Shown: positions 51,821-60,076, numbered from the stretch's first letter. The stretch: DNA of 64,000 nucleotides from JAWLEP01 sp964553045 (GCA_964553045.1 CAZKJG010000005.1:84888-148887); one strand, 5' to 3'. Notes: generated from the letters alone by a model not told the origin. Numbers and translations are program-made.

Positions 51821-53473
51821 TCACCACACCAGTACAGCTAGAATCGCCGCCATGCCGAGCAGGTACCAGCCCAGGTACCGGGACAGGACGCCGCTGTGGG
51901 CAGCGCCCAGGGCCCCGCTCAGCTCGAACACCAGCTGCTTTCCCTGCTCGTAGATGTCGAACGCCCTGGACTCGGCCAGCGCGTACATCCTCTTAAGCGG
52001 GCCCATCTCGCTGACCGTCAGGTAGAAGTCGGCCCCGGATACCCTCATGTCCGGATGGTCCTCCAGGTCGATTCCTCCCACGAAGGGCTTGCTGACACGC
52101 GCGCCCTTCCAGGCCTTTCCGATCAGGTAGATTATCAGGCCGACCAGCAGGCCTCCCAGCAGGAGGACCGAGGCCATCCCCGGCTGCCAGATACCCTGGC
52201 CTCCGGGCTCCGCCCCAATGGAGGGGAATATCAGGTAGCGCAGAGGAAGCCTCTGGGCCATGATCCCGAACAGGATGCAGACAACTGCCAGCACCGTGAC
52301 GGGGAAACCGGCCCAGAAGGTGCTCCTGCCCTCCACCGGCTTTGCCGGCTGGCCCAGGAAGACGGAGTTGGTGAGCTTCATCATGGCCGCCAGCGTCAGA
52401 ACGCTGCCCAGGAAGGCGGCGGCCAGAACCGGCACCCTGAGCCAGGCCGGCGATCCGGTCGAGCCCAGTATTCCCTGGTAGACCATCCACTTGGACGCGA
52501 AGCCGTTGAGGGGTGGCACTCCGGCGGCCGCCAGCGCCGCCACCAGGAAGCCGAAGAACAGCAGGGGCATGGACTTCGCGTAGCCTCCCAGCTTTCGCAT
52601 ATCGGCCGAGCCGGCCTTCTTGACCACCCTGCCGGTGGAGAAGAAGAGGGACGACTTGTAGAGCGTGTGGTTGAGCATGTGGAACAGGCCTCCGGCCATT
52701 CCCACGGCGGTGCCGGTACCGAAACCCAGCACCATGTAACCCACCTGGCTCACAGCGTCGTATCCCAGCATCCTGCGGACGTCGTTCTGTACGATGGTCA
52801 TCATGCTTCCGGCCAGAACCGTTACCGCGCCTATGGCCAGCAGCACCACGTTCACCGACCCGGCCAGGCCGAAGACCTCCATCACCAGCCGGCCCAGGAG
52901 GTAGATGCCCAGGAGCTTGTCCAGGGCAGCCGGCAGAAAGGCCGACACCGGTATCGGGGCGTCTTCCGCCGCGTCCGGGATCCAGGTGTGAAGCGGCATC
53001 GCGCCGGCCTTGGCCAGCGCTCCGGAAGCCAGAAGCAGGAAGGAGAGCACGCCGGCGCCGCTCTGGATGGGAACGTGCAGCTGGCTGAACCGCATCGACC
53101 ACATATCGGGTTGGCCCGAGAGGTGCCAGAGCAGCCCCAGGCCCATGAGCATGAGGGCGTCGGAGCCCCCGACGATGATCATGGTCTTCTTGGCCGTGTC
53201 CGGCGTTCGCCTGGCGGTGCCGAAGCCTATCATCAGGTAGAGCATCAGGCCCAGGAAGCCCCACAGGACAAGCAGCAGAAGCATGTTGTCCGCGAAGAGG
53301 GCCACCACCGCAGCAACCAGGGTGACCAGCATGTAGAGGTAGAAGCGGAAGCCCCCGCCCGCCCCCTTCATGTAGCCCGCCGAGAATATCACGGTGAGCA
53401 GGAAGTACAGACCGCTGAAAGCGGCGCAGAAGATGGCGAGCGTGTCCAGTCTCATGAGCTCTGCTAGATTCAT
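51821..53473 (-). CDS. Second antiporter-like (NuoL/M/N-type) subunit with altered TM5
   Basis: 550 residues, about fourteen helices and a C-terminal extension with RAFDIYEQGKQL and a final helix. TM7 Lys (AKKTMIIVGGSDAL), the block AKAGAMPLHTWIPDAAEDAPIPVSAFL and DKLLGIYLLGRL are present. The TM5 motif reads LWGFLGLMLYLMIGF, with Gly where the family has the essential Glu (WELVG). It may have a structural or modified ion role. Its start overlaps the large-subunit stop by 4 nt. Confidence 0.9.
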   Translation of the reverse strand: MNLAELMRLDTLAIFCAAFSGLYFLLTVIFSAGYMKGAGGGFRFYLYMLVTLVAAVVALFADNMLLLLVLWGFLGLMLYLMIGFGTARRTPDTAKKTMIIVGGSDALMLMGLGLLWHLSGQPDMWSMRFSQLHVPIQSGAGVLSFLLLASGALAKAGAMPLHTWIPDAAEDAPIPVSAFLPAALDKLLGIYLLGRLVMEVFGLAGSVNVVLLAIGAVTVLAGSMMTIVQNDVRRMLGYDAVSQVGYMVLGFGTGTAVGMAGGLFHMLNHTLYKSSLFFSTGRVVKKAGSADMRKLGGYAKSMPLLFFGFLVAALAAAGVPPLNGFASKWMVYQGILGSTGSPAWLRVPVLAAAFLGSVLTLAAMMKLTNSVFLGQPAKPVEGRSTFWAGFPVTVLAVVCILFGIMAQRLPLRYLIFPSIGAEPGGQGIWQPGMASVLLLGGLLVGLIIYLIGKAWKGARVSKPFVGGIDLEDHPDMRVSGADFYLTVSEMGPLKRMYALAESRAFDIYEQGKQLVFELSGALGAAHSGVLSRYLGWYLLGMAAILAVLVW

Positions 53474-54657
53474 GCCCCTCCCATCTCCCTTCTCAGCCGC
53501 TCGGTCCTGGCGCGGGACATCTCCACGAGGTCCGGTCCGTCGTGAAGCCTCCGGCCCCGTCCGTCAACCACCGCGACCCTCTCGGTGCAGCAGTAGCAGG
53601 GGTCTATGGCGGCCAGGATAATCGTGGCGTCGGCTATGGTCTCCCCCACCACCGACTCACGGTAGGTGGGCAGGTTCATGAAGGTGGGCGCCCGGACCTT
53701 GTGCCGCACCGGACGGTTGGTCCCGTCACTGCGCACGTAGTGAAAAACCTCTCCCCGGGGGGCTTCGGCGTGGCCTACGCCCTCTCCGGGAGGCACGGAC
53801 TTGATGTCCGCGTCTATCTCGCCCCCGGGCAGGTTCGCCAGCGCCTGCCTCATTATGGAGACCGACTCGTACAGCTCCAGCACGCGGAGGATCACCTTGT
53901 CGTAGACATCGCCGTTCTCGGTGGTGATCATCTTCCAGTCCAGCTGCGGATAGGCGGCGTAGGGACTGTCCTTGCGTACGTCCCTGGCCAGTCCCGACGC
54001 GCGGGAGGTGGGACCCAGGGCACTGTAGTCGACCACATCCTGCAGGCTGAGCACCCCGATGCCCTTCGTCCTGGCATGCAGCACGGGGTCGTCCTCCACC
54101 GCCTTACGGACCAGGTCCAGGGTGGCCTCGATCCTGTCCAGCTTGGCGAGAGTGGGCTCTATCACGTCGGCGTCGATGTCCCGTCGGACGCCACCGGGCT
54201 TGAACATGGCGTAGTTGTTCCGGTTGCCCGAGAGCATCTCCATCACGTCCAGTATCTCCTCGCGGGCCTTCCAGACCCACATGAAGACCGTGTTGTAGCC
54301 CAGGAAGTGGCCGGCCAGGCCGGCCCAGAGCAGATGCGAGTGGATCCGCTCGCCCTCTGCGATGACGGTCCTGATGTACTTGGCCCGCTCGGGGACCTCC
54401 AGCTGCATGACGTCCTCCACCGCCATGGTGTAGGCGAAGGGGTGGCTGGTGGAGCATATGCCGCAGATCCTCTCTATCACGAAGGTGCTCTGGTCGAAGT
54501 TCTTGCGTTCGGAGAGCTTCTCGATGCCCCGGTGGTTCCACCCGATACGGACATCGATGTCCACCACCCGCTCCCCCTCCACCGTGAGGGTGAAGAACTC
54601 GGGCTCCTCCTGGAGGGGATGGAACGGTCCTATCGGAATCGTCGTTCTCTTGCCCAT
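53470..54657 (-). CDS. [NiFe] hydrogenase large subunit, group 4 (MbhL/NuoD-like)
   Basis: 395 residues. Both nickel-ligand motifs are complete: C65-G-I-C68 with S-T-S-H72 (ERICGICSTSHP) and D352-P-C354-Y-C-C357-T-E-R360. This marks a true hydrogenase and not an Mbs/Mbx or NuoD relative lacking ligands. About 35 residues follow R360 and are the presumed tail removed by the protease at 46628-47131. The start at 54657 (MGKRTTIPIGPFHP) overlaps the preceding stop by 1 nt. The upstream frame to 54693 is not used. Confidence 0.96.
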   Translation of the reverse strand: MGKRTTIPIGPFHPLQEEPEFFTLTVEGERVVDIDVRIGWNHRGIEKLSERKNFDQSTFVIERICGICSTSHPFAYTMAVEDVMQLEVPERAKYIRTVIAEGERIHSHLLWAGLAGHFLGYNTVFMWVWKAREEILDVMEMLSGNRNNYAMFKPGGVRRDIDADVIEPTLAKLDRIEATLDLVRKAVEDDPVLHARTKGIGVLSLQDVVDYSALGPTSRASGLARDVRKDSPYAAYPQLDWKMITTENGDVYDKVILRVLELYESVSIMRQALANLPGGEIDADIKSVPPGEGVGHAEAPRGEVFHYVRSDGTNRPVRHKVRAPTFMNLPTYRESVVGETIADATIILAAIDPCYCCTERVAVVDGRGRRLHDGPDLVEMSRARTERLRREMGGA

Positions 54658-55133
54658 CACACCCCCCTGTCCCGGACGGCGCTGTCGTCCCACTCCTCGT
54701 AGTCGGCCCGAAGCGGGTAGACGCCCTTGGGCCAGAAGTCGGCCAGGAGCAGGCGCCGCATGTCCGGATGGCCGGGAAACTCTATGCCCAGCAGCTCGTT
54801 CATCTCGCGCTCGATCCAGTCGGTGGCCTTTATGTAGGGCGTCAGCGAGTCCACCACCGGCTTCTCGCGGTCCAGCCTCACCCGCAGCGAGACCATCAGG
54901 TTGATGTCCTCCACGGTGAAGTGGTAGAGGATCTCGATGTGGCTGCGGCAGTCCACCCCCGAAGCGATGTTGAACCGGGCCCCCACCTGCCGGAACAGGT
55001 AGAGCGCCATCTTCACCAGCGCGCCGGTCTCGATGTCGATGTAGACCCGCTTGTGGGAGACGTCGTCCAGTCGCTGGATATCCTCCGAGAACCTCTCCGA
55101 GATCTCCCGCAGCAGTTCGGCCCGGTCACTCAC
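54657..55133 (-). CDS. NuoC-like (30 kDa) hydrogenase subunit (MbhK-like)
   Basis: 158 residues. The C-terminal motif WIEREMNELLGIEFPGHPDMRRLLL is the signature of the complex I 30-kDa/MbhK family (ExxxExxGxxFxxHPxxxxLLL). It holds the large and small subunits together. Overlaps the small-subunit gene by 8 nt. Confidence 0.94.
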   Translation of the reverse strand: MSDRAELLREISERFSEDIQRLDDVSHKRVYIDIETGALVKMALYLFRQVGARFNIASGVDCRSHIEILYHFTVEDINLMVSLRVRLDREKPVVDSLTPYIKATDWIEREMNELLGIEFPGHPDMRRLLLADFWPKGVYPLRADYEEWDDSAVRDRGV

Positions 55134-55554
55134 CTTTGCCTCCTACCTTCTCTATCAGCTTGACCACGCCGGCGATGACAGCCTCCGGCTTGGGAGGGCA
55201 GCCGGGGATGTAGACGTCCACCGGAATGATGTGATCCAGCGGAACCGGGCAGTTGTAGCTGTGGATGAACATCCCCCGGGAGAGCGAGCACTCCCCGATG
55301 GCCACCACCAGGCAGGGCTTGGGAACCTGCTCGTAGAGGGTCTTCAGCCTCTCGGCCGACATCCGGTTGCAGGAGCCGGTTACCAGAAGGACGTCGGCGT
55401 GGCGGATGCTGCCCTTCAGCAGCATACCGAACCGCTCGATGTCGAACCTGGGCGTAAGGCAGTCCAGAACCTCGATGTCGCAGTTGTTGCAGCTACCGGT
55501 GGAGAGGTGGAAAACCCAGGGCGATTTCAGAAGCGCCTTAAGCTTTAGCCCCAT
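55126..55554 (-). CDS. Hydrogenase small subunit (MbhJ/NuoB-like)
   Basis: 142 residues with the proximal [4Fe-4S] ligands: CNNCDIEVLDC, the GSCN loop (VTGSCNRMSAER), IGECS and PGCPPKPEAVIAG. The length fits group 4 small subunits, which lack the extra clusters of groups 1-3. It passes electrons from the ferredoxin subunits to nickel. The NuoH-like gene lies 22 nt upstream. Confidence 0.95.
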   Translation of the reverse strand: MGLKLKALLKSPWVFHLSTGSCNNCDIEVLDCLTPRFDIERFGMLLKGSIRHADVLLVTGSCNRMSAERLKTLYEQVPKPCLVVAIGECSLSRGMFIHSYNCPVPLDHIIPVDVYIPGCPPKPEAVIAGVVKLIEKVGGKGE

Positions 55555-55576
55555 CAGCCGGCCACCTCCTTTTCCA

Positions 55577-56500
55577 TCATGCGCCCGCCAGGGCGAGAAC
55601 CACCGAGGCCGCCGCCAGCACCGTTACCGGGCCCCAGAAGAACCGCATCGCCTGGTCTATTCGAACGCGGGGGTTCGTGTTTCGTATAACAGTTGTCACC
55701 GCAACCAGGGCCACCACCTTGAGAAAAGCCCAGAGGAAGCCCCAGCCGCTGAGGCTGGCTCCGCCCCAGTACAGGGTGACGGCCACGAAGGGCAGAAGGA
55801 ACAGCATCATGTTCCTCATGAGCCTGAAAGTGCCCAGAAGGGGGCCGGAGTACTCGATCAGCGGGCCCTCGGCGAGCTCGGTCTCCGCCTCGGGTATGTC
55901 GAAGGGCACCAGGGCCAGCTTGGCCTGGGTGACCAGGACGACCACCAGCAGCGCCAGCAGGCCGGAAAGGCTTCCGGCGACGGCTCCGGAGGCCCTTTGG
56001 AACTCGATTATGGCGCCCAGGCGTATGTCTCCTCCGGACTGCAGCACCGGAACCAGAAGAGCCAGCACGAAGGGCAGCTCGTAGGAGAGTACGAGCTTCA
56101 TCTCCCGGGATGCTCCCAGGCCGGCCACCGGGTTGCCCGACGCGAATCCGGCGGCTACCATGGACAGTGAAGGAATCACCAGGAGGTAGATCAGAACGAT
56201 CCAGTCTCCGACGAATCCGGAATGGGCGCTGGCGTTGGCCGCCCAGACTACGGCGGAGGCCACCATCACCGCCGACAGCCCCACCAGGGGCGCCGCGAAG
56301 AAGACGGGCCTGGTGGCGGTGGACGGCACGGTGGTCTCCTTGCCCATCAGCTTCACCAGGTCGGTGAGAGGCTGCAGGAGCGGAGGCCCCACCCTGTACT
56401 GAAGCCTGGCCGTAACCTTGCGGTCGATCCAGCTGGCGGCCAGGCCCAGGGCAGCGGTGGCGCCGAACCCCAGAGCTATCAGGTAGTAAGCCTCGATCAT
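55577..56500 (-). CDS. NuoH-like membrane anchor subunit (MbhM-like)
   Basis: 307 residues, eight helices. Family motifs include WIDRKVTARLQYRVGPPLLQPLTDLVKL and FDIPEAETELAEGPLIEYSGPL, with the acidic loop of NuoH/MbhM that meets the small and large subunits. ATG 56500 overlaps the ferredoxin gene stop; the frame upstream is a read of that gene. Confidence 0.95.
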   Translation of the reverse strand: MIEAYYLIALGFGATAALGLAASWIDRKVTARLQYRVGPPLLQPLTDLVKLMGKETTVPSTATRPVFFAAPLVGLSAVMVASAVVWAANASAHSGFVGDWIVLIYLLVIPSLSMVAAGFASGNPVAGLGASREMKLVLSYELPFVLALLVPVLQSGGDIRLGAIIEFQRASGAVAGSLSGLLALLVVVLVTQAKLALVPFDIPEAETELAEGPLIEYSGPLLGTFRLMRNMMLFLLPFVAVTLYWGGASLSGWGFLWAFLKVVALVAVTTVIRNTNPRVRIDQAMRFFWGPVTVLAAASVVLALAGA

Positions 56501-57060
56501 GCCTTCTCCCTGTCCCAGTGCGTGGAGTGCACTATGAGGTTTCCTCCCACGAGGAACGTGTTCTCGTCGAGATCCGCATCGCCCGGCATCAGCTTCAGCG
56601 CGTCGTACGGGCAGGTGGCTATGCACAGCGGCTCGACCTCGTCATCCCTGCGGTCAAGGCAGTAGTCGCAGACGTGGGCCAGCTGGGGAACGAGCTCGGG
56701 GTATATCGTGCCGTAGGGACAGGCGTGGGAGCATGACCGGCAGGAGATGCAGCGCATGGAATGCCGGACCAGCATGTCATCGCGGTCCTCCTGCTGCTCC
56801 AGCGCGTCCTTGGGGCACGCCGCCACGCAATGCGGGTCGTCGCACCGCCTGCACACCAGGGCATAGGTGGCCAGCTCGGCCACCGAGACTATTCCGTTGT
56901 TCCCCGGATGGTAGAAGTAGCTGCAGCTCACCTCGCACTCGCCGCAATTCTTCGAGCAGATGTCGAGGTCTACGTAGAGCCTCATGTCGGGCCCGGCTGC
57001 GGGCTCGGCCTCCAGGCGGCCGTGATGCAGCTGCTCGGCGCTGTTCGTCGCTCTCTCCAT
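56497..57060 (-). CDS. Four-cluster [4Fe-4S] ferredoxin (HydN/CooF-like)
   Basis: 187 residues. Cys motifs for four clusters: CSKNCGECEVSC, CRRCDDPHCVAACP, CISCRSCSHACPYG and CDYCL with CIATCP. Members link dehydrogenase or diaphorase subunits to hydrogenases. Its place between hydG and the membrane core makes it the likely bridge between the NAD(P)H side and the nickel side. ATG 57060 lies just after the hydG stop; starts at 57072 or 56985 (MRLYVDLDI) are possible. Confidence 0.9.
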   Translation of the reverse strand: MERATNSAEQLHHGRLEAEPAAGPDMRLYVDLDICSKNCGECEVSCSYFYHPGNNGIVSVAELATYALVCRRCDDPHCVAACPKDALEQQEDRDDMLVRHSMRCISCRSCSHACPYGTIYPELVPQLAHVCDYCLDRRDDEVEPLCIATCPYDALKLMPGDADLDENTFLVGGNLIVHSTHWDREKA

Positions 57061-57062
57061 GC

Positions 57063-57884
57063 CTAGTCCCATATCCCCGCTAGCCCCTTGATCCGGCTGT
57101 ACTGGAAGACGGGCCCGTCGGTGCAGCAGTAGTAGGGCCCGAGCCTGCAGTGACCGCACATGCCCACAGCGCAGGACATGTTCTTCTCCATCGACAGGTA
57201 TATGTGGTCCTCGGTGAAACCCATCTCCAGCAGCTTCATGGTTGCGAACTTCATCATGATGGGAGGGCCGCAGACCACCCCTATGGCTTCGGGGAAGTCC
57301 ATGCTTACGTCGTCCAGTATGGTGGTCACCACCCCCACGTTGCCCTTCCAGGCTTCGTCGCCCTCATCTACGGTGAGCCGGAGGTTCAGGTCGTCGCGGC
57401 CCTTCCAGTTTTCCATCTCGTCGTGGAAGACCAGCTCGCTGGGGGTCCGGCAGCCTCCCCGGAAGGTGAGCTGCTTGAGGTCGTCGACTATGTCGAACAG
57501 GCCGTACATCAGCGCACGAAGCGGGGCGAACCCGCAGCCGCCTCCCACCACAAGGACCTCGTGGCCCTTGAAGTCCTCCAGCGGGTATCCGCTTCCGAAG
57601 GGACCCCGCAGGCCCACCTTGTCGCCCGGTTTGAGAGCGTGGATGCGCTCGGTGACCCTGCCCACCTTCATCACGCTCACGTCCATGAGGTCGGTCTTGG
57701 CGTAGTGGGATGAAGGGGTGAACGGCGCCTCGCCCGACCCCGGTACGGTCAGCTGTATGAACTGCCCCGGCTCGAACGGAATCGCCTCGCGGGGACGCAT
57801 TCGCACGGTGGAGATGGTGGGGGTCTCCCGGATCATCTCCTCCACCTCGGCCTCGACAAGTCCGTACGGGTTCTTATCGCGCAT
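57063..57884 (-). CDS. HydG-like FAD/NAD(P)H-binding subunit (sulfhydrogenase gamma)
   Basis: 273 residues. Ferredoxin-reductase fold: FAD motif RMRPREAIPFEPGQFIQL, nucleotide-binding GGGCGFAPLRAL and GVVCGPPIMM, and a C-terminal [2Fe-2S] loop CAVGMCGHCRLGPYYCC. It matches the gamma subunit of sulfhydrogenase and cytosolic NADP-linked hydrogenase I. Such subunits exchange hydride with NAD(P)H. It overlaps hydB by 11 nt. The usual soluble partners HydA/HydD are not present. Confidence 0.93.
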   Translation of the reverse strand: MRDKNPYGLVEAEVEEMIRETPTISTVRMRPREAIPFEPGQFIQLTVPGSGEAPFTPSSHYAKTDLMDVSVMKVGRVTERIHALKPGDKVGLRGPFGSGYPLEDFKGHEVLVVGGGCGFAPLRALMYGLFDIVDDLKQLTFRGGCRTPSELVFHDEMENWKGRDDLNLRLTVDEGDEAWKGNVGVVTTILDDVSMDFPEAIGVVCGPPIMMKFATMKLLEMGFTEDHIYLSMEKNMSCAVGMCGHCRLGPYYCCTDGPVFQYSRIKGLAGIWD

Positions 57885-58923
57885 CTTCCACCAGCCTTTG
57901 AAGTACCTCGCGGATGTCGATCTCGGCCGGACAGGCCGAGACGCATCTTCCGCATCCCGTGCATGCGTATATGTCCTCGGTCTTGGGGAAGAAGTCGAAC
58001 TTCTTCTCGAACCTGTTGCGCAGGCGCATCCAGAGCTCGGGCCTGGGGTTCTCCCCTCCCGCCACCCGGGCGAATCCCTTCAGAAGGCAGGAGTCCCAGA
58101 CACGCAGCTTCTCCATCTCCTCCCCGGCCTGCAGCATCTGGTCGTAGAGGAGGAAGCAGTGGCAGGTGGGGCAGACGGTGTTGCAGGCTCCGCACTCCAC
58201 GCAGCGGTCGGCCTCGTCCTTCCAGACCGGGCTCTCGTAGGCCTTCGATACAACGCCGTCCAGCCTGCCGGTGTCCGGGACGCCGGACTCATCCACCGCC
58301 TGCCGGACCTCGGCGCTGACCCGGTCCCTCTGGTGCCGGCGCCTCTCGAGGGACTCCTCGTCGGCCGGCCGCATGTGATCCTCCAGCCGGTGCATGAGGC
58401 TCCCGCCCGCCTCGGAGCCGGCCTCGATCAGCCAGCTGCCCGGCAGGACGCTGATGTTCAGGTCGAACCCCTGCTCGGCGTAGGGCGCGCCTTCCATGGC
58501 GGTGCAGAAGCAGGTATCGGTGGCAAAGCCGCAGTCGGAGGTGACTATCAGGTTCCGCTCCCGGGCCGAACCGTAGAAGGGATCACGGAACTCGCCTTCG
58601 AGGAACACGGCGTCCTGAACCGCCATGCCGGCCAGATCGCAGGCCTTGGCGCCCAGCAGGCAGAAGGGCTGCTCGTCGCCCTGCGGCACGCGGGTCTGGT
58701 AGTCACAGGCCACCCGCTGCCGCGGTTTGAGGAAGAAGGACTTCATGGGCTGGTAGGGACGTACTCCGGCCAGGTCTACCTTGGACGGATCCGCCTCGGA
58801 GAGCGGGGCTAGACCGTAGGCACCACCTTCCAGGGGAACCGGAGCCACCACCCGGTACTCCCTGGTCAGAACCTCCAGCAGGGCTGTGAGCCCCTTTTCA
58901 TCCAGCAGGCCCCTGCGTTCCAA
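57874..58923 (-). CDS. HydB-like iron-sulfur subunit (sulfhydrogenase beta)
   Basis: 349 residues. An N-terminal domain common to HydB and anaerobic sulfite reductase A (CLLGAKACDLAGMAVQDAVFL, SDCGFATDTCFC) is followed by two [4Fe-4S] motifs: CVECGACNTVCPTCHC and CTGCGRCVSACP. The start is TTG 58923 with GGAAGGGC upstream; no in-frame ATG occurs before the conserved region. First gene of the operon, preceded by a leader of about 240 nt. Confidence 0.92.
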   Translation of the reverse strand: MERRGLLDEKGLTALLEVLTREYRVVAPVPLEGGAYGLAPLSEADPSKVDLAGVRPYQPMKSFFLKPRQRVACDYQTRVPQGDEQPFCLLGAKACDLAGMAVQDAVFLEGEFRDPFYGSARERNLIVTSDCGFATDTCFCTAMEGAPYAEQGFDLNISVLPGSWLIEAGSEAGGSLMHRLEDHMRPADEESLERRRHQRDRVSAEVRQAVDESGVPDTGRLDGVVSKAYESPVWKDEADRCVECGACNTVCPTCHCFLLYDQMLQAGEEMEKLRVWDSCLLKGFARVAGGENPRPELWMRLRNRFEKKFDFFPKTEDIYACTGCGRCVSACPAEIDIREVLQRLVEDAR

Positions 58924-59164
58924 ATGCAGCGCCCTTCCGGCTTGCCACCCAGCCGGTCTCTTGCCGCGGGAAGGGCAGACAGCGGGTTACGTGATCAGGC
59001 TGGTCCCGCTGAAAAGACGTACTCGGCCTGAGGGCACCGGGGAAGCAGTGGCAAGTATCGGTGCAACAGGCTGGAGCCGAGCATAATCCCTCCCATTAGC
59101 GGCTCGTGTCGCCCATCGGCTCCGGCACTTGGCGGCCTCTTGCAACCAACGGGCCTGGCTCAAT
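58924..59164 (-). promoter_or_regulatory. Long 5' leader of the hydrogenase operon
   Basis: About 240 nt between the predicted transcript start (59164) and the hydB TTG. It is GC-rich and can form several local stems. A 33-codon frame (ATG 59096 to TGA 58995) follows GGGAGGGATT only in part, since the ribosome-site-like run lies inside it. I compared it by eye with cobalamin, moco and glycine riboswitches and could not match any conserved core. A regulatory RNA role is possible but unproven. Confidence 0.4.
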
Positions 59165-59170
59165 GGCTGA

Positions 59171-59200
59171 ATTAGATGGCATACGAGATGCCGGCGTCAA
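59171..59200 (-). promoter_or_regulatory. Strong sigma-70-type promoter of the hydrogenase operon
   Basis: Minus-strand TTGACG (59200-59195) and TCTAAT (59176-59171) with an 18-nt spacer; each box matches consensus at five of six positions. It is the only good promoter in the 555-bp intergenic region on this strand. Start predicted near 59164. Confidence 0.65.
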
Positions 59201-59478
59201 CCCCCTTCTCCGGGGCGATTGAGCCAATACGAGAACGCCTTTGCCGAAGGCCGCGGACGCTCGATCCTACAATGCACTATGGCTCATGGAATTCCATACG
59301 AGTCAGAATGGCAGTATCTTCCACTTGCCCGCTCGGGTGAGTACGCCGTCACCCGGGCCTAGACGTCGGCGACGGCCGTTCGTTCCCTGCAGCCCATCGC
59401 TGATCTGCGGCTTTTCGCGGGAAGGATCGGCTTTATATTCCAGCCGATGACAACACCCCGGAGCCTGGAAGGCACACC
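59201..59478. other. Noncoding stretch before the cyclotransferase gene
   Basis: No gene, tRNA or known RNA was recognised. It holds a CGGGTGA/TCACCCG hairpin (59334-59355) and a possible plus-strand -10 box TATATT (59434-59439) for the next gene, without a good -35. A 27-codon plus-strand frame beginning MAHGIPYESEW lacks a ribosome site and is not called. Confidence 0.5.
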
Positions 59479-59985
59479 ATGCTCTATCTGGCGTACGGAT
59501 CGAACCTCCTCCCCGCACGTCTTCGGGCACGCATCCCCGACGCCGGTCTGGTGGGAACCTGCCGCATACCGGGCCGGAGGCTCGCCTTCCATCTTTCCGG
59601 CTCGGACGGGTCGGCCAAGTGCGACATATCCCCGGAAGAGGGGGCCTGCGCCTACGGCGCCCTCTACCGCCTGGAAAGGGAAGGCTGGTCCAGGCTCGAT
59701 TCCATAGAGGAGCTGTACGTCAGCTACGTCAGGCTGGGGCTTCGAGTGCTGGACAGCCCGAAGGTCCGCATGGCAGAGGCCTACGTGGCCATGGAGAACA
59801 GGGTAGACGAAGGCCTGCGCCCCTACGGATGGTACAAGAGGCTGGTACTGACGGGGGCCCGCTACCACGGCTTCCCCGAGTACTATGTGAGGGCCATAGG
59901 CGAGGTCCCCGATATGCCCGACCCGGACCGCTCCCGGGCCCTGGAGAACCTGGGGGTCATGGAGGCCGGACACGCCGAACCGTAG
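59479..59985 (+). CDS. Gamma-glutamylcyclotransferase-like protein
   Basis: 168 residues. It begins MLYLAYGSNLLPARLRARIP, the substrate-binding YGSN loop of the GGCT/AIG2 family. GALYRLEREGWSRLDSIE supplies the candidate catalytic Glu region, then YVSYVRLGLRVL and AEAYVAME. Such enzymes release 5-oxoproline from gamma-glutamyl compounds; the real substrate here is unknown. The ATG has GGAAGG 7 nt upstream. Single gene, convergent with the DUF2259-like gene. Confidence 0.88.
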   Translation: MLYLAYGSNLLPARLRARIPDAGLVGTCRIPGRRLAFHLSGSDGSAKCDISPEEGACAYGALYRLEREGWSRLDSIEELYVSYVRLGLRVLDSPKVRMAEAYVAMENRVDEGLRPYGWYKRLVLTGARYHGFPEYYVRAIGEVPDMPDPDRSRALENLGVMEAGHAEP

Positions 59986-60023
59986 CCGGGGAAGGTACCG
60001 CGTCCAAGATGATGGAGCCGCGG

Positions 60024-60047
60024 GGTATGCAGCCCCGCTGCGTCAGG
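60024..60047. terminator. Small GC hairpin between convergent genes
   Basis: GCGGGG pairs with CCCCGC around TATGCAG within the 90-bp space between the cyclotransferase and DUF2259-like genes. No U-tract; possible bidirectional terminator. Confidence 0.3.
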
Positions 60048-60076
60048 GGGCTGCGCAAGCTCCGGAAGGCCCTCCC

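Noticed and set aside
53470..54657. Large subunit as an Mbs/Mbx or complex I relative without nickel
   Set aside because: All four Cys of the two CxxC motifs are present and a maturation protease is in the operon, so a hydrogenase is the better reading.
58995..59096. 33-codon upstream frame in the hydB leader
   Set aside because: Its ribosome-site-like run lies within the frame, and the peptide has no recognisable feature; kept only as a remark in the leader entry.
58924..59164. Cobalamin, molybdenum-cofactor or glycine riboswitch, or SRP RNA, in the hydB leader region
   Set aside because: Short matches such as GCCACTG or GGAAGCAG were seen, but the conserved cores around them are absent.
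59281..59364. 27-codon frame starting MAHGIPYESEW, possible enzyme remnant
   Set aside because: No ribosome site and only a vague likeness to formylglycine-generating enzymes.
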